Of a stretch of 64,000 nucleotides of DNA, positions 8,451-17,124 are shown in pieces. Location: the NCBI RefSeq assembly GCF_001273775.1, contig NZ_CP011801.1, forward strand, positions 4,256,001-4,320,000, written 5' to 3'. The number at the start of each line of letters is the position of its first letter. The stretch's first letter is position 1. The position numbers and the translations under genes are program-made. Under the pieces are notes generated by a model. It saw only the letters and a program-made list of their open reading frames with translations, did no database searches and was not told the DNA's origin. The DNA comes from Nitrospira moscoviensis (GTDB lineage Bacteria > Nitrospirota > Nitrospiria > Nitrospirales > Nitrospiraceae).

Positions 8451-9290
8451 ATGAGCGGAAACCAAGGTTTCAACGGAATAGCTGTCGCCGCATTCGAATC
8501 CCGCATGGCGGCCGAAATGACGCGGCTCATCGAGCGCTACGGCGGCCGGCCGCTCGTGACACCGGCGTTGCGGGAAATTCCGCTGGAGGACAATTCGGCG
8601 GCGCTGAAGTTCGGCGTGCGCCTGACCACCGAACGCATCGATATTCTGATTCTGCTCACCGGGGTCGGGACCACGGCTTTGTTCGATCTGCTGAAATCCC
8701 GCTATCCTTGGTCCACGATCGTGGCGGCTCTCAAACAAACCGTCATCGTGGCACGGGGACCCAAGCCAGTCGCCGCTCTCAAGGCCCTGCAGTTGCAACC
8801 CACCTTGACCGTCCCGGAGCCGAACACCTGGGTCGACCTGATCTCCACGTTGGATGAATACCGGCCCGTGAAAGGACTGCGCGTCGCCGTGCAGGAGTAC
8901 GGCGTCAGTAATCCGGAATTGTTGGAGGCGCTGAAGGAGCGGGGAGCCGAGGTGTTCCCGGTTCCCATCTATAAATGGGCCTTGCCGCACGACCTCGAGC
9001 CGCTGCGGCGAGCGCTCGACCGGATCATCGCCGGTGAGGTCCCGGTCCTCCTGATCACCAATGCGGCGCAAGTGGAGCATGTGATGCGGGTGCTGGAGCA
9101 GGACGGGAAGGTCGAGCCGTTTCGAGAGGCGTTGAAAAAGACGGTCGTGGCCTCCATCGGCCCGACGGCCAGTGAGCGGCTCCGCCAGCACGGCTGGCCC
9201 ATCGACCTCGAGCCGTCCCACTCGAAAATGGGCATTCTCGTCAAGGAAGCGGCTGAGCGAACCGCCTCGCTGCTTCCGGGCCAATCCTGA
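8451..9290 (+). CDS. hemD: uroporphyrinogen-III synthase
   Basis: A 279-residue two-domain protein of the HemD family, which closes and inverts hydroxymethylbilane to uroporphyrinogen III in haem, sirohaem and cobalamin synthesis. Visible signatures are IAVAAFESRMAAEMTRLIE at the start, LLTGVGTTALFDLL, VQEYGVSNPELLEALKERGAEV between the domains, and VASIGPTASERLRQHGWPID near the C-terminus. HemD sequences are poorly conserved but this arrangement is typical. It is not clustered with other haem genes. A strong hairpin follows. Confidence 0.85.
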   Translation: MSGNQGFNGIAVAAFESRMAAEMTRLIERYGGRPLVTPALREIPLEDNSAALKFGVRLTTERIDILILLTGVGTTALFDLLKSRYPWSTIVAALKQTVIVARGPKPVAALKALQLQPTLTVPEPNTWVDLISTLDEYRPVKGLRVAVQEYGVSNPELLEALKERGAEVFPVPIYKWALPHDLEPLRRALDRIIAGEVPVLLITNAAQVEHVMRVLEQDGKVEPFREALKKTVVASIGPTASERLRQHGWPIDLEPSHSKMGILVKEAAERTASLLPGQS

Positions 9291-9302
9291 CCGACATAAT
9301 TC

Positions 9303-9334
9303 AGGGGAGGCCCGACCTAGATCGGGCCTCCCCT
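9303..9334. terminator. bidirectional hairpin terminator between hemD and the multicopper oxidase
   Basis: A perfect 13-bp stem AGGGGAGGCCCGA / TCGGGCCTCCCCT with a 6-base loop lies between two convergent genes. No long T-run is present on either side, so it may act with Rho or as a 3'-end stabiliser. Confidence 0.75.
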
Positions 9335-9363
9335 GTCTCTCAGCACCAGGCGAGGCCGGTCAC

Positions 9364-12300
9364 CTAGCGATGAGAGACGGACACCACCGGCATTTCGCCA
9401 TCAGCGCCGGCGTCCGCCTGCCGGGCGCCGGGCTGGGCATCGACCAGCGGTTTCAAGCGCTGGTCCCCGATGGGCAGCACCCGCAGATAGCCCCATTGTC
9501 CCGACTGCGCATAGGGCAACCGCTGGTTGCTCCACACATAATCGCCGGGCATCCGGAAGGGGCCTCCGGCGCTCGGGATGAAGGCGTCCAGCGCCTCCGA
9601 CCCGGAGAACTCGACCACGCTGATCATGTCCGCTCCCTTCATGAAGGGCTCGATCGGCCATTCGTGGCGTTCGACGCTGAACATGCCGTTTTGTTCATTG
9701 CTCGCGCCGAAGACATGGATGCGGACCGGGTCGCCGGCATGCGCCTCGATGATCGGCGTCACCGGATCTTCCGGCTTGTCGACGACGCAGGGTTGAAACA
9801 CTTTGCCCAACGTGCAGCCTTTCTCTTCCCGGAATTTGTACGGCTCCGCCCGATAGTTCACCGCCGTCAGACCCGCAGTGTTCTGCACGTAGGGCATGAA
9901 GCTCGTGCCGATGATGTTGTCCTCATCCTGGAAGAAGAGGGCCACGTCGCGATAATTGGTGCGATGCTCGTAGCCCTGGATCGTGCGGTCCACGATGACG
10001 TCGGCCACCCAGCTGTTGCGGTTTGAAAGATCCGCTCCTGTCCGGGGGTCGCGGTACTTGGCTCCCTTCGGGCCGATCACCAGCGCTCCGTACAGGCCGT
10101 TGCGTGGATGGGTCATCACGTTGCCCCAGTCCCACACCAGCGAGGCGGTTTCACCGAGGAAGGGATCGGCATAATAGGTGTAGGTCCGGCTCTCTCCCGG
10201 CGCGACCGTCTGATCGCCGGGATTGTTCCCGACGTTCGCCCCCAACGAATCCTTGGGATCGAAGGCCAGGCCGATGGCCGAGAACGACGCCCGGCCCTCC
10301 TTCATCCGATTCGTCAGCTTCACCTTGATGCAGTCCCCCACGTTGGCCCGCAACGTGAGCGGCATGGGCTGCAAGCCCGTCGCCACGGTCGCGGCCTCTT
10401 CTTCCAGCACGTAGATCTTGGCTTGCGGGTTGACCATGGTGATCGTCCGCTCGAAGTCCACCTCGATGGCGTCCGGCGCTTTCGGATTCAACTTCATGCC
10501 GGGGTAATCCATCGCGACGACGTTGAAACTCTTCACCGGCGCATCGGCCGGACAGACCGGCAGCGGCTTCGGAATCTCGTTTCGCCGGCTGTACCCGGCG
10601 GGCAGCTTCTGCAGATCCGGCGCTTCCCGGTCGAGCACCCGCAGAATGCCCCAGGCGCCTTCCGAGAACTTGGAGGCGCGGCCGTTGAAGTGGATGTAGT
10701 CTCCCGGCTGCAACCGCGGCCCGCCGGCCTGCGGCACCACCAGATCGTACCGTTCGGCGATCCCGATATGGATCGAGTTCTTCCGGTTGGCGTCGCCGGC
10801 GTAGCGTTCGGTGAGATAGGTGTGGCCGGACAAGGTCCAGACCATCGTCTCATTCGCCATGGTTTGCAGCAGGCGGAACACCACCGTGTCGCCCAGATAG
10901 GCGCGGACCAGCGGCGTGTAGGGGTCGCCGTGCACCGCGCTGCTGAACAGCTTCGAGGGATCGGGGTTGGCCGCAAACCGTCCCGAGATCGGCTCCGCCT
11001 TGAAGTTCAGGCCGCCGCCGGTCGTATGCGTGCCCCCGTTGAGGAACGGCATCGGCGTCATCGGAATGTGCTCCGGCATCGGGAACGAGACCGTCTTGCC
11101 GGCTTCCAGCGCCACTTCGATGGGCTGGCCCGGCGGATTGCCCTCGGTGACGATGTTGACCGTGTGCGGTACCGTATCGTTGAGCTGCACGAGCAGCTCG
11201 CGGAAGCTGCCGTTCACGCCATACCCCACCGGCTCGGCCGTCCGGATGTCGGCGAGCGGGCCGCTGCGGATCTGCTTGCCCGTCTTCGGATCATGATACG
11301 TCGAGCCGACCGGCTCGATGACGATCGTGCCGAATCCGCCGTGCGGCCACGTGACCCGCCCCAGCGCATGGTCGTGCCAGAAGACCGTCCCCACGTCGGA
11401 ATCCACCCAAAACCGCTGCCGGACAAACTCCACCGTGACGATGTCGTTCACCGGATGGTTGTGCGCGAGCGGCCGGTAGAGCTTGATCCGGTTGCCTTGG
11501 ATGGATTTCACCCGTCCGATCTCGTTGCCCTCGACGTTATCGGCCCCGATCAGCAGCTCGACGTTGGGATGGTATTGCGCGGCGTTCTTGACCGTGATGA
11601 CCCGCTCGCCCTTCTTCGCGGGCTTGGTGAAGACCGTATTCATCGGCACCGGCAGGCCCTTCTTGACCTTCTTTTCGAGCATCGTGAAGGGCCGCACCGA
11701 CTGCTCGTAGGAGAAGCCGGTGATGACGCCGTCCGACGATTGATTGTCGAATTGGAGGAAATGCCAGTGCGTGTTGATCTTGGACGACTGGAAGTTGATG
11801 TGGTCGTCGTCCTCCCATTCGCTCGTCAACATCCAATCGATGCAATCGTAGATGTTGGCGCGCACCACGAGCGGGTACTTGATGTCGCTCGTGCGGACCT
11901 GGGCCTCTTCCTCATGCAGAACGTAGATCAAGCCGTCGCGGTCCACGATGGCCGGCGTCTCGCCTTGCTTATCGGCGAGCTTCATCGGCGTCTGGATGAA
12001 ATGGACGTTGTACTTCTTGGAGCCCGCATTTTCCGGACACATGCTCCAGCGGCCGTTTTCACCCGGCTTGGCCGGATAGGAACTGGGCATTCCGTCCTCG
12101 TCCAGATGGATCATGTCCAGCCAAGGGGACGGATTGTGGTTCTGCGAGAACGGCACGCGCCGGCCGAAGTGCGGCTTCAGATGCGGCCAGGCAATCTTGC
12201 CGGTGGCCGCCTCGAACACGATCGGCAGCCGTTCTCCGGGGTGCGGCGATTGGTAGCGCGGGTTCAGCACAGTGTTTTCCGGCTCCGTCATCGCGCGGGA

Positions 12301-14196
12301 TCCCTGCCAGGCCCAGTTCAACACGCTCGCGTCGTAGGAGCGCGTCTGGTCCATTTCATGATCCTTGTGCCCGGGTTTCCCCTGCGGCGGCAGCTGCATC
12401 TCCACCCAATCCTTGATGGTGACGACAGCCGGGTCCGCTTTCCAATCCGTCTTGCCCTTCTCGATGATGCGGAACTGCTTCCCGAACCAGTCGACCGTCT
12501 TGCCGATCAGCTGATCGGACGTCACGCCCGGCCTGATGCGGCCGGCCCGGTCCGGCAGCTCGCGCAGATCAGGCATCGTATCGTTGTGATGGTCGCCTTG
12601 CTGGAGCGTGTTGTAGACGCGCCAGTAGCCCCACATGCCGGCGATGTAGTGATGCGCGACGTGGCAGTGGAACAGGAAATCGCCGGCCAGCTGCTGGCAC
12701 AGGCCCGACCCGCATTCCGTTTCCAGGTCCATGCTCTCCGACGGGCCGATCACCTCGACGTCCACGCGATCCGATTTGGTCCGGATCACGGGATATTTCA
12801 CCGGCCCGTTCTTGGCCGCATGCCACAAGGGCATTTCATCGATCGCGCGCGGGCTGCGCGGCCAGCGGATCGAGCCGCCGTGCGGATGATGCGAGTGGAA
12901 GACTTCCGAGCCGCCGTGCACCAGGCGGAACTTGGCCGGATCGCCCAAGTAACTGCGCGGCACAGTCGTCGCCGGATCGCCGAACGTATAGGCGCTGTAG
13001 GCCATGGACTCGTCTTCGAAGCCGAAGTATTCGTGCTGCGTCTGCATGTTGTCGACGCCGAACGGCTCGCTCCGGTAATTCAGCGCCCGGGCCACGGGTC
13101 GGTACACGTCGGTCAGAGGATCGCGCTGCGGGAGGAAGTCGCCCTTCTTGTTCAAGGGCCGGAAGGCCTCGTCGCCGACCTCGTGATACATCAGGACGAA
13201 CTCGCGAAAGTCAGGCCCCGCTCCGTTCTTGATGATCGCCTGCCAGCCGCTCTTCATCGGCGCCGGCTCGCCGGTTCCCAGCGGGTCGAGATATTCGGAG
13301 CCTTTCGGCTCGACGACGAAGGTGCCGAAGAGGCCCATGACGGTCAGCTCGCGATCGTTGCTGTACGAGTGGAACTGGCGCCCGCCTTCCTGTTGGGTCG
13401 GCGGAATGTACCATTCCAGATCGACGGCCTTGCCTTGCGGTGCGATGCTGTCCGGGTTCGTGGTCGTCGCCGGTTGGCCGGTCGAGGCGACCACCATGCT
13501 GGAGCCGTGGATGTTCAGGCTGACTTCCTCTCCGCCCTCCAATTGGTTGCGGAGCGTGAGCTTGACGCAATCGCCTTGGTTGCCGCGGATGACGAGCGGC
13601 TGAATCCATTGGTTCTGCAGGCCGTTCGTCACGGCGCCCGGATCGTGCCCGTCCTTCTCGCGGGCCTCGCGGTTCTTCGCTTCCTCTGCGCGCACCTTGT
13701 CGAGATGCTCCGTCAGCACGTACATGTAGCCGGGGTAATAGTCGAGCCACATGTTGAGGGAAATCTCGACGTTGATCGCCGAGATATCGTAGTGCCGGAC
13801 CGGCGCCGACGCGGGACAGCGCCCGCCCGAGAGCGACACCGGCTCGGCGCCCGGATTCGACATGAGCAGCACGTCCTGATTGCCCGCACCGTATTGATGC
13901 ATCATGCTCAGGTTGTTGAAGTAGCCGCCCGTGCGCTGCGCCGCGGCGTCCTGCTCCATTTGCTGCATGATACGGTGATGCTGGCGCTCCACCATGGCCG
14001 TCCGTTCGGGACGGCCTTCCAGCGTATCTTCGACGATCGTTTGGCCCTTCAGCCGCTCCGCCCAGGCCCCAGTCGGCGCGCTCCCGCTCCGCTCATGATC
14101 CGGATGTTGAGCGCCCGCGATCCCCGCCAAAGCCAGCATCATGGCGCAGGCGACGTATGCAAATCTGCGATGATGTTGGACCGGCCTCCGCATCAT
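9364..14196 (-). CDS. giant exported multicopper oxidase (1610 residues)
   Basis: A periplasmic copper oxidase of repeated cupredoxin domains with a signal peptide (FAYVACAMMLALAGIAGAQ). AAGGAG nine bases upstream fixes ATG 14196. All four copper motifs are present: HSHHPHG at 434-440, HCHVAHHYIAGMW at 510-522 (type-1 Cys, His, Met), HWHFLQFD at 810-817 and HDHALGRVTWPHGG at 941-954. Their order is permuted: the Cys-containing pair precedes the other two, unlike laccases. The C-terminal third has degenerate cupredoxins without ligands. Size and the HxH-FD-SDG pattern recall MnxG/McoA-type metal oxidases, so the substrate could be Mn(II), Fe(II), Cu(I) or a nitrogen compound. It is 46 bases downstream of the nirK-like gene in one operon. 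Confidence 0.85.
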   Translation of the reverse strand: MMRRPVQHHRRFAYVACAMMLALAGIAGAQHPDHERSGSAPTGAWAERLKGQTIVEDTLEGRPERTAMVERQHHRIMQQMEQDAAAQRTGGYFNNLSMMHQYGAGNQDVLLMSNPGAEPVSLSGGRCPASAPVRHYDISAINVEISLNMWLDYYPGYMYVLTEHLDKVRAEEAKNREAREKDGHDPGAVTNGLQNQWIQPLVIRGNQGDCVKLTLRNQLEGGEEVSLNIHGSSMVVASTGQPATTTNPDSIAPQGKAVDLEWYIPPTQQEGGRQFHSYSNDRELTVMGLFGTFVVEPKGSEYLDPLGTGEPAPMKSGWQAIIKNGAGPDFREFVLMYHEVGDEAFRPLNKKGDFLPQRDPLTDVYRPVARALNYRSEPFGVDNMQTQHEYFGFEDESMAYSAYTFGDPATTVPRSYLGDPAKFRLVHGGSEVFHSHHPHGGSIRWPRSPRAIDEMPLWHAAKNGPVKYPVIRTKSDRVDVEVIGPSESMDLETECGSGLCQQLAGDFLFHCHVAHHYIAGMWGYWRVYNTLQQGDHHNDTMPDLRELPDRAGRIRPGVTSDQLIGKTVDWFGKQFRIIEKGKTDWKADPAVVTIKDWVEMQLPPQGKPGHKDHEMDQTRSYDASVLNWAWQGSRAMTEPENTVLNPRYQSPHPGERLPIVFEAATGKIAWPHLKPHFGRRVPFSQNHNPSPWLDMIHLDEDGMPSSYPAKPGENGRWSMCPENAGSKKYNVHFIQTPMKLADKQGETPAIVDRDGLIYVLHEEEAQVRTSDIKYPLVVRANIYDCIDWMLTSEWEDDDHINFQSSKINTHWHFLQFDNQSSDGVITGFSYEQSVRPFTMLEKKVKKGLPVPMNTVFTKPAKKGERVITVKNAAQYHPNVELLIGADNVEGNEIGRVKSIQGNRIKLYRPLAHNHPVNDIVTVEFVRQRFWVDSDVGTVFWHDHALGRVTWPHGGFGTIVIEPVGSTYHDPKTGKQIRSGPLADIRTAEPVGYGVNGSFRELLVQLNDTVPHTVNIVTEGNPPGQPIEVALEAGKTVSFPMPEHIPMTPMPFLNGGTHTTGGGLNFKAEPISGRFAANPDPSKLFSSAVHGDPYTPLVRAYLGDTVVFRLLQTMANETMVWTLSGHTYLTERYAGDANRKNSIHIGIAERYDLVVPQAGGPRLQPGDYIHFNGRASKFSEGAWGILRVLDREAPDLQKLPAGYSRRNEIPKPLPVCPADAPVKSFNVVAMDYPGMKLNPKAPDAIEVDFERTITMVNPQAKIYVLEEEAATVATGLQPMPLTLRANVGDCIKVKLTNRMKEGRASFSAIGLAFDPKDSLGANVGNNPGDQTVAPGESRTYTYYADPFLGETASLVWDWGNVMTHPRNGLYGALVIGPKGAKYRDPRTGADLSNRNSWVADVIVDRTIQGYEHRTNYRDVALFFQDEDNIIGTSFMPYVQNTAGLTAVNYRAEPYKFREEKGCTLGKVFQPCVVDKPEDPVTPIIEAHAGDPVRIHVFGASNEQNGMFSVERHEWPIEPFMKGADMISVVEFSGSEALDAFIPSAGGPFRMPGDYVWSNQRLPYAQSGQWGYLRVLPIGDQRLKPLVDAQPGARQADAGADGEMPVVSVSHR

Positions 14197-14242
14197 AATG
14201 TCTCTCTCCTTGCTCGTGTTTCTGTTGTTCGACCGCCGCCGT

Positions 14243-15163
14243 TCAACGGACGACGGGGTTCGCCTGCGCCAGCGTGTCTGCCTCCGCCGGTTCGGCGGTG
14301 GTTTTCTGCGCCTCATCCTTCTCGACATGGATGACGCCCAAGGCGCCGGTCAGCGCGTCCTGCAACGAGTGCGTGACCATCGGGTACATTCCTTCTTCCG
14401 GAATGATCAGATCGAACGTCGCGCCGCCGCCCGGAGGCAGGGTGTAGGTCTGCACGCCGTACTCGACGTTCTTGGGATTGCCGCTCGCGTAGACGCGATC
14501 AAAGATGGCGCCGATGACGTGGAATGCGGAGAAATGGTTGGGACCCGCGTTGACCACGTGCAGACGGATCAACTCGCCGGGTTTGGCTTTCAGCGGCTCA
14601 TCGAGGTAGCGGTTCGCCCGCCCGTTGAAGACCACGAATTTCGGCTTGCCGGCCATCATCATGTCGACGTCGTAAGGCGTGGGGTAGATTTCGCTCTGCA
14701 CGATCACGTATTCCCGATCCGGCTTGATGATCGGCTGGCGGGGCTCCACGATGACGGCGCCGAACATGCCGTTGGCGATGTGTTGGATCATCGGATCGGT
14801 CCCGCAGTGGTAGTAGAAGACGCCCGGAGAGTCCGCCTTCCATTGGAACGACGCTTCGGAGCCGGTCGGGACTCCCTGGAAATGCAAGTTCCACGGGGTG
14901 CGGGCCGCATGGAAATCGATGGAATGGACGCGATCCGCCTCATTCTTGAGGGTAAAGTTGACCACGTCGCCTTCTTTCACCCGGATCACCGGGCCCGGGA
15001 AGGTCTCGTTGAAGGTCCAGGCTTCCCGCTGGTCCCCTTTGGCGACATCCAGCGTGACGATCTTGGCGCGCAGCTCGACCGCCACCGGTTCGGCTCTGCC
15101 GACTTCCGCCCAGCAGAGCCCGGCGGCGGCCATGATCGCCAACGACCAGCCCAGCCGATACAT
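14243..15163 (-). CDS. nirK: copper nitrite reductase (NirK)-like two-domain cupredoxin protein
   Basis: A 306-residue exported protein with a signal peptide (LGWSLAIMAAAGLCWAEVGRA). Type-1 copper ligands are His80, Cys120, His128 and Met133 (HSIDFHAA; YYHCGTDPMIQHIANGM). Type-2 ligands are His85, His119 and His265 (VTHSLQDAL). The catalytic Asp of NirK is present (Asp83). The second catalytic residue, His255 of Alcaligenes NirK, appears to be Ile220 in FHVIGAIFD. NirK reduces nitrite to NO; with that change, activity is uncertain. The start is ATG 15163 with GGGAGG five bases upstream; a GTG at 15232 behind AGGAGG is an alternative. First gene after a sigma-54 promoter, followed by the giant oxidase. 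Confidence 0.8.
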   Translation of the reverse strand: MYRLGWSLAIMAAAGLCWAEVGRAEPVAVELRAKIVTLDVAKGDQREAWTFNETFPGPVIRVKEGDVVNFTLKNEADRVHSIDFHAARTPWNLHFQGVPTGSEASFQWKADSPGVFYYHCGTDPMIQHIANGMFGAVIVEPRQPIIKPDREYVIVQSEIYPTPYDVDMMMAGKPKFVVFNGRANRYLDEPLKAKPGELIRLHVVNAGPNHFSAFHVIGAIFDRVYASGNPKNVEYGVQTYTLPPGGGATFDLIIPEEGMYPMVTHSLQDALTGALGVIHVEKDEAQKTTAEPAEADTLAQANPVVR

Positions 15164-15284
15164 CCGGGCCTCCCGTTCAGATCCCGATTCCATCGTCCGA
15201 TCCCGCTCAGTCCCATACTGTTCGTCGTCCACGTCGGTCCTCCTGGTGAAAGGCTTCATTCAACCTGAGTTGTGCGAAGGGATC

Positions 15285-15300
15285 AGCAACCGGCGTGCCG
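15285..15300 (-). promoter_or_regulatory. sigma-54 (-24/-12) promoter of the nirK-like/oxidase operon
   Basis: Read on the minus strand the sequence is CGGCACG-CCGG-TTGCT, matching the consensus TGGCACG-N4-TTGCW at every position except the first. The GG/GC doublets are correctly 10 bases apart. Transcription would start near 15274, about 110 bases before the chosen start codon. The adjacent upstream gene encodes a GAFTGA-bearing sigma-54 activator. Confidence 0.8.
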
Positions 15301-15447
15301 TGGCGCAGTCGAAGGGCGAAGAACGGAAAGGCGAGCAAACGTGACGCGATTCGAAAGACCGGATGAAAAGTCGGAAGCGAGGACCGCGAAGGGTCGCGGC
15401 CGGTCGCGAGATTTCACGGTGATGAGGCGCGGGAGCGGCGTTGAGAA

Positions 15448-17085
15448 TCAGGCGATGGGCAGGTTCGCAGGCCGGGTGACTCCCAGCTTCTTCATCCGGC
15501 TCCGAAGTGTGCTGGGATTCATGCCGAGTTGGGCCGCCGCGCCTTGGGGTCCGTAGATGCGCCAATGAGTCGACTCCAGGACCCGGACGATGTGCCGGCG
15601 CTCTATATCGGTGAGATTCGAAGACGGTTCCGCCGGCGAAGCCGGGGTGCTCAAGAATTGCGGTTCGATATCGACCACGGGCGAGCGGGCCAGGATGACG
15701 GCCCGCTCGATGACGTTCTGCAGCTCACGCACGTTTCCCGGCCAGGCATAGCGGGTTAACCGATCCATCGAATCGGCGCTCAACTCCAATGCCGGCCGCT
15801 TCAGTTTCACCCGGTAGGCCTCCAGGAAATGCCGCGCCAGCAACGGGATGTCCTCGCGCCGGTCCCGCAGCGGCGGCAGGAGGATCGGAAACACGTGCAG
15901 CCGGTAATAGAGATCCGAGCGGAACTGGCCGTCGCTCACCGCGGCGACGAGATCGCTGTTGGTCGCGGCGATGACCCGCACGTCGACCGGCACCGGCCGT
16001 GTCCCGCCGACACGATCCACCAAGCCGTCCTCCAACACCCGCAACAATTTGGCTTGGGCTTCCAACGGCATCTCGCCGATTTCATCCAGAAAGAGCGTGC
16101 CGCCGTTCGCGAGCTCGAACCGCCCGGGGCGGCGTTGGTCGGCTCCGGTGAAGGCGCCGCGCTCGTGGCCGAACAACTCGCTTTCGACCAATCCCATCGG
16201 CAACGCGGCGCAGTTGACCCTTATGAAAGGCTTGTCCCGCCGCGGGCTCAGCTCATGGATGGCCCGCGCCATCAACTCTTTGCCGGTGCCGGTTTCGCCC
16301 GTGATCAGGACCGTCGTCGAAGTCGGGGCCACCGCTTCGGCCTGCGCCATGCCTTTGCGAAACGCGGCGCTGAGCCCCACCATGGCGCCGAAGTTGTGGG
16401 TCAGTTTCAGCTCTTCGACCAAATAGGCGTTCTCACGCGCCAGTTGATGCCGCAGCTTGTCGATTTGCTCGTAGGATTTGACGTGATCGACCGCATAGGC
16501 AATCTGGGTGGCGACGAGCTGAAGAAATTCCAGATGCCCGGGGTCCGGCTCTCCGCGTTCCACGCTGCCGATGTTCAACGTCCCGATGCAGGCGTCGCCC
16601 ACCAACAAGGGCAGGTTGATCATCCGCCCCAGCCCTTCCTGGGCGTAATACTGGTCTTCCAAAAATACCCGCTCGCGATGCAGATCCGGCCGCACATGGA
16701 TCGCCCGGTGCTCGTAGACCCAGCCGACGGCGCTGCCCGCCTTCGGAATGACCGCATCGCGCTGCAGCACGCGGTTCGGCATGTTGGTTTCCACGGCGTG
16801 GAACCGGAACGAGTCGGTCTCGGGGTGGTAGAGGGTGATGCCGGCCCGCTCCCAGGACAGCACCTTGCGGATCTGTTCGGTGATCGCGCGCCACAGACTG
16901 TCGGTGTCGCGCTGAGAGTTCAGCACGTTCGTGACGGCGAGCAGCGCGCGATAGCTTGCTTCGTTGTCCCCCACCGGCGCTCCTGACAGACGGGCCCCTC
17001 CCGAGCAGACGGGGACCGCCGTCCGGATCTCAGTGGAGTCCGCCGCGGCGCCCGCAGGAGGATGATGAAAGAATACGTGACCCAT
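15448..17085 (-). CDS. sigma-54-dependent transcriptional activator with GAF domain (FhlA/NorR-like)
   Basis: A 545-residue activator. A GAF sensor domain spans about 55-200 (LLVGDACIGTLNIGS). The AAA+ domain at about 225-455 has Walker A GETGTGKE, the sigma-54-contacting loop GAFTGA, Walker B GGTLFLDEIGEMP and the arginine-finger region YYRLHVFPI. A Fis-type helix-turn-helix ends the protein (GAAAQLGMNPSTLRSRMKKLG). It lacks a receiver, so a small ligand or a partner rather than phosphorylation should control it. NorR and FhlA are built the same way, and NO, nitrite or metal are possible signals. The CHASE3 gene is 39 bases upstream and its likely target, the sigma-54 promoter, is just downstream. 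Confidence 0.9.
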   Translation of the reverse strand: MGHVFFHHPPAGAAADSTEIRTAVPVCSGGARLSGAPVGDNEASYRALLAVTNVLNSQRDTDSLWRAITEQIRKVLSWERAGITLYHPETDSFRFHAVETNMPNRVLQRDAVIPKAGSAVGWVYEHRAIHVRPDLHRERVFLEDQYYAQEGLGRMINLPLLVGDACIGTLNIGSVERGEPDPGHLEFLQLVATQIAYAVDHVKSYEQIDKLRHQLARENAYLVEELKLTHNFGAMVGLSAAFRKGMAQAEAVAPTSTTVLITGETGTGKELMARAIHELSPRRDKPFIRVNCAALPMGLVESELFGHERGAFTGADQRRPGRFELANGGTLFLDEIGEMPLEAQAKLLRVLEDGLVDRVGGTRPVPVDVRVIAATNSDLVAAVSDGQFRSDLYYRLHVFPILLPPLRDRREDIPLLARHFLEAYRVKLKRPALELSADSMDRLTRYAWPGNVRELQNVIERAVILARSPVVDIEPQFLSTPASPAEPSSNLTDIERRHIVRVLESTHWRIYGPQGAAAQLGMNPSTLRSRMKKLGVTRPANLPIA

Positions 17086-17124
17086 CAGTTCACTCGCAAG
17101 ACCGATGTCGGGATTGCATGCGGG

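Noticed and set aside
10108..14334. A 1408-codon open frame on the plus strand opposite the giant oxidase
   Set aside because: It has no recognisable motif and is Arg/His/Asp-rich, the pattern expected when a GC-rich gene is read antisense. The minus-strand frame carries a signal peptide, ribosome site and copper motifs.
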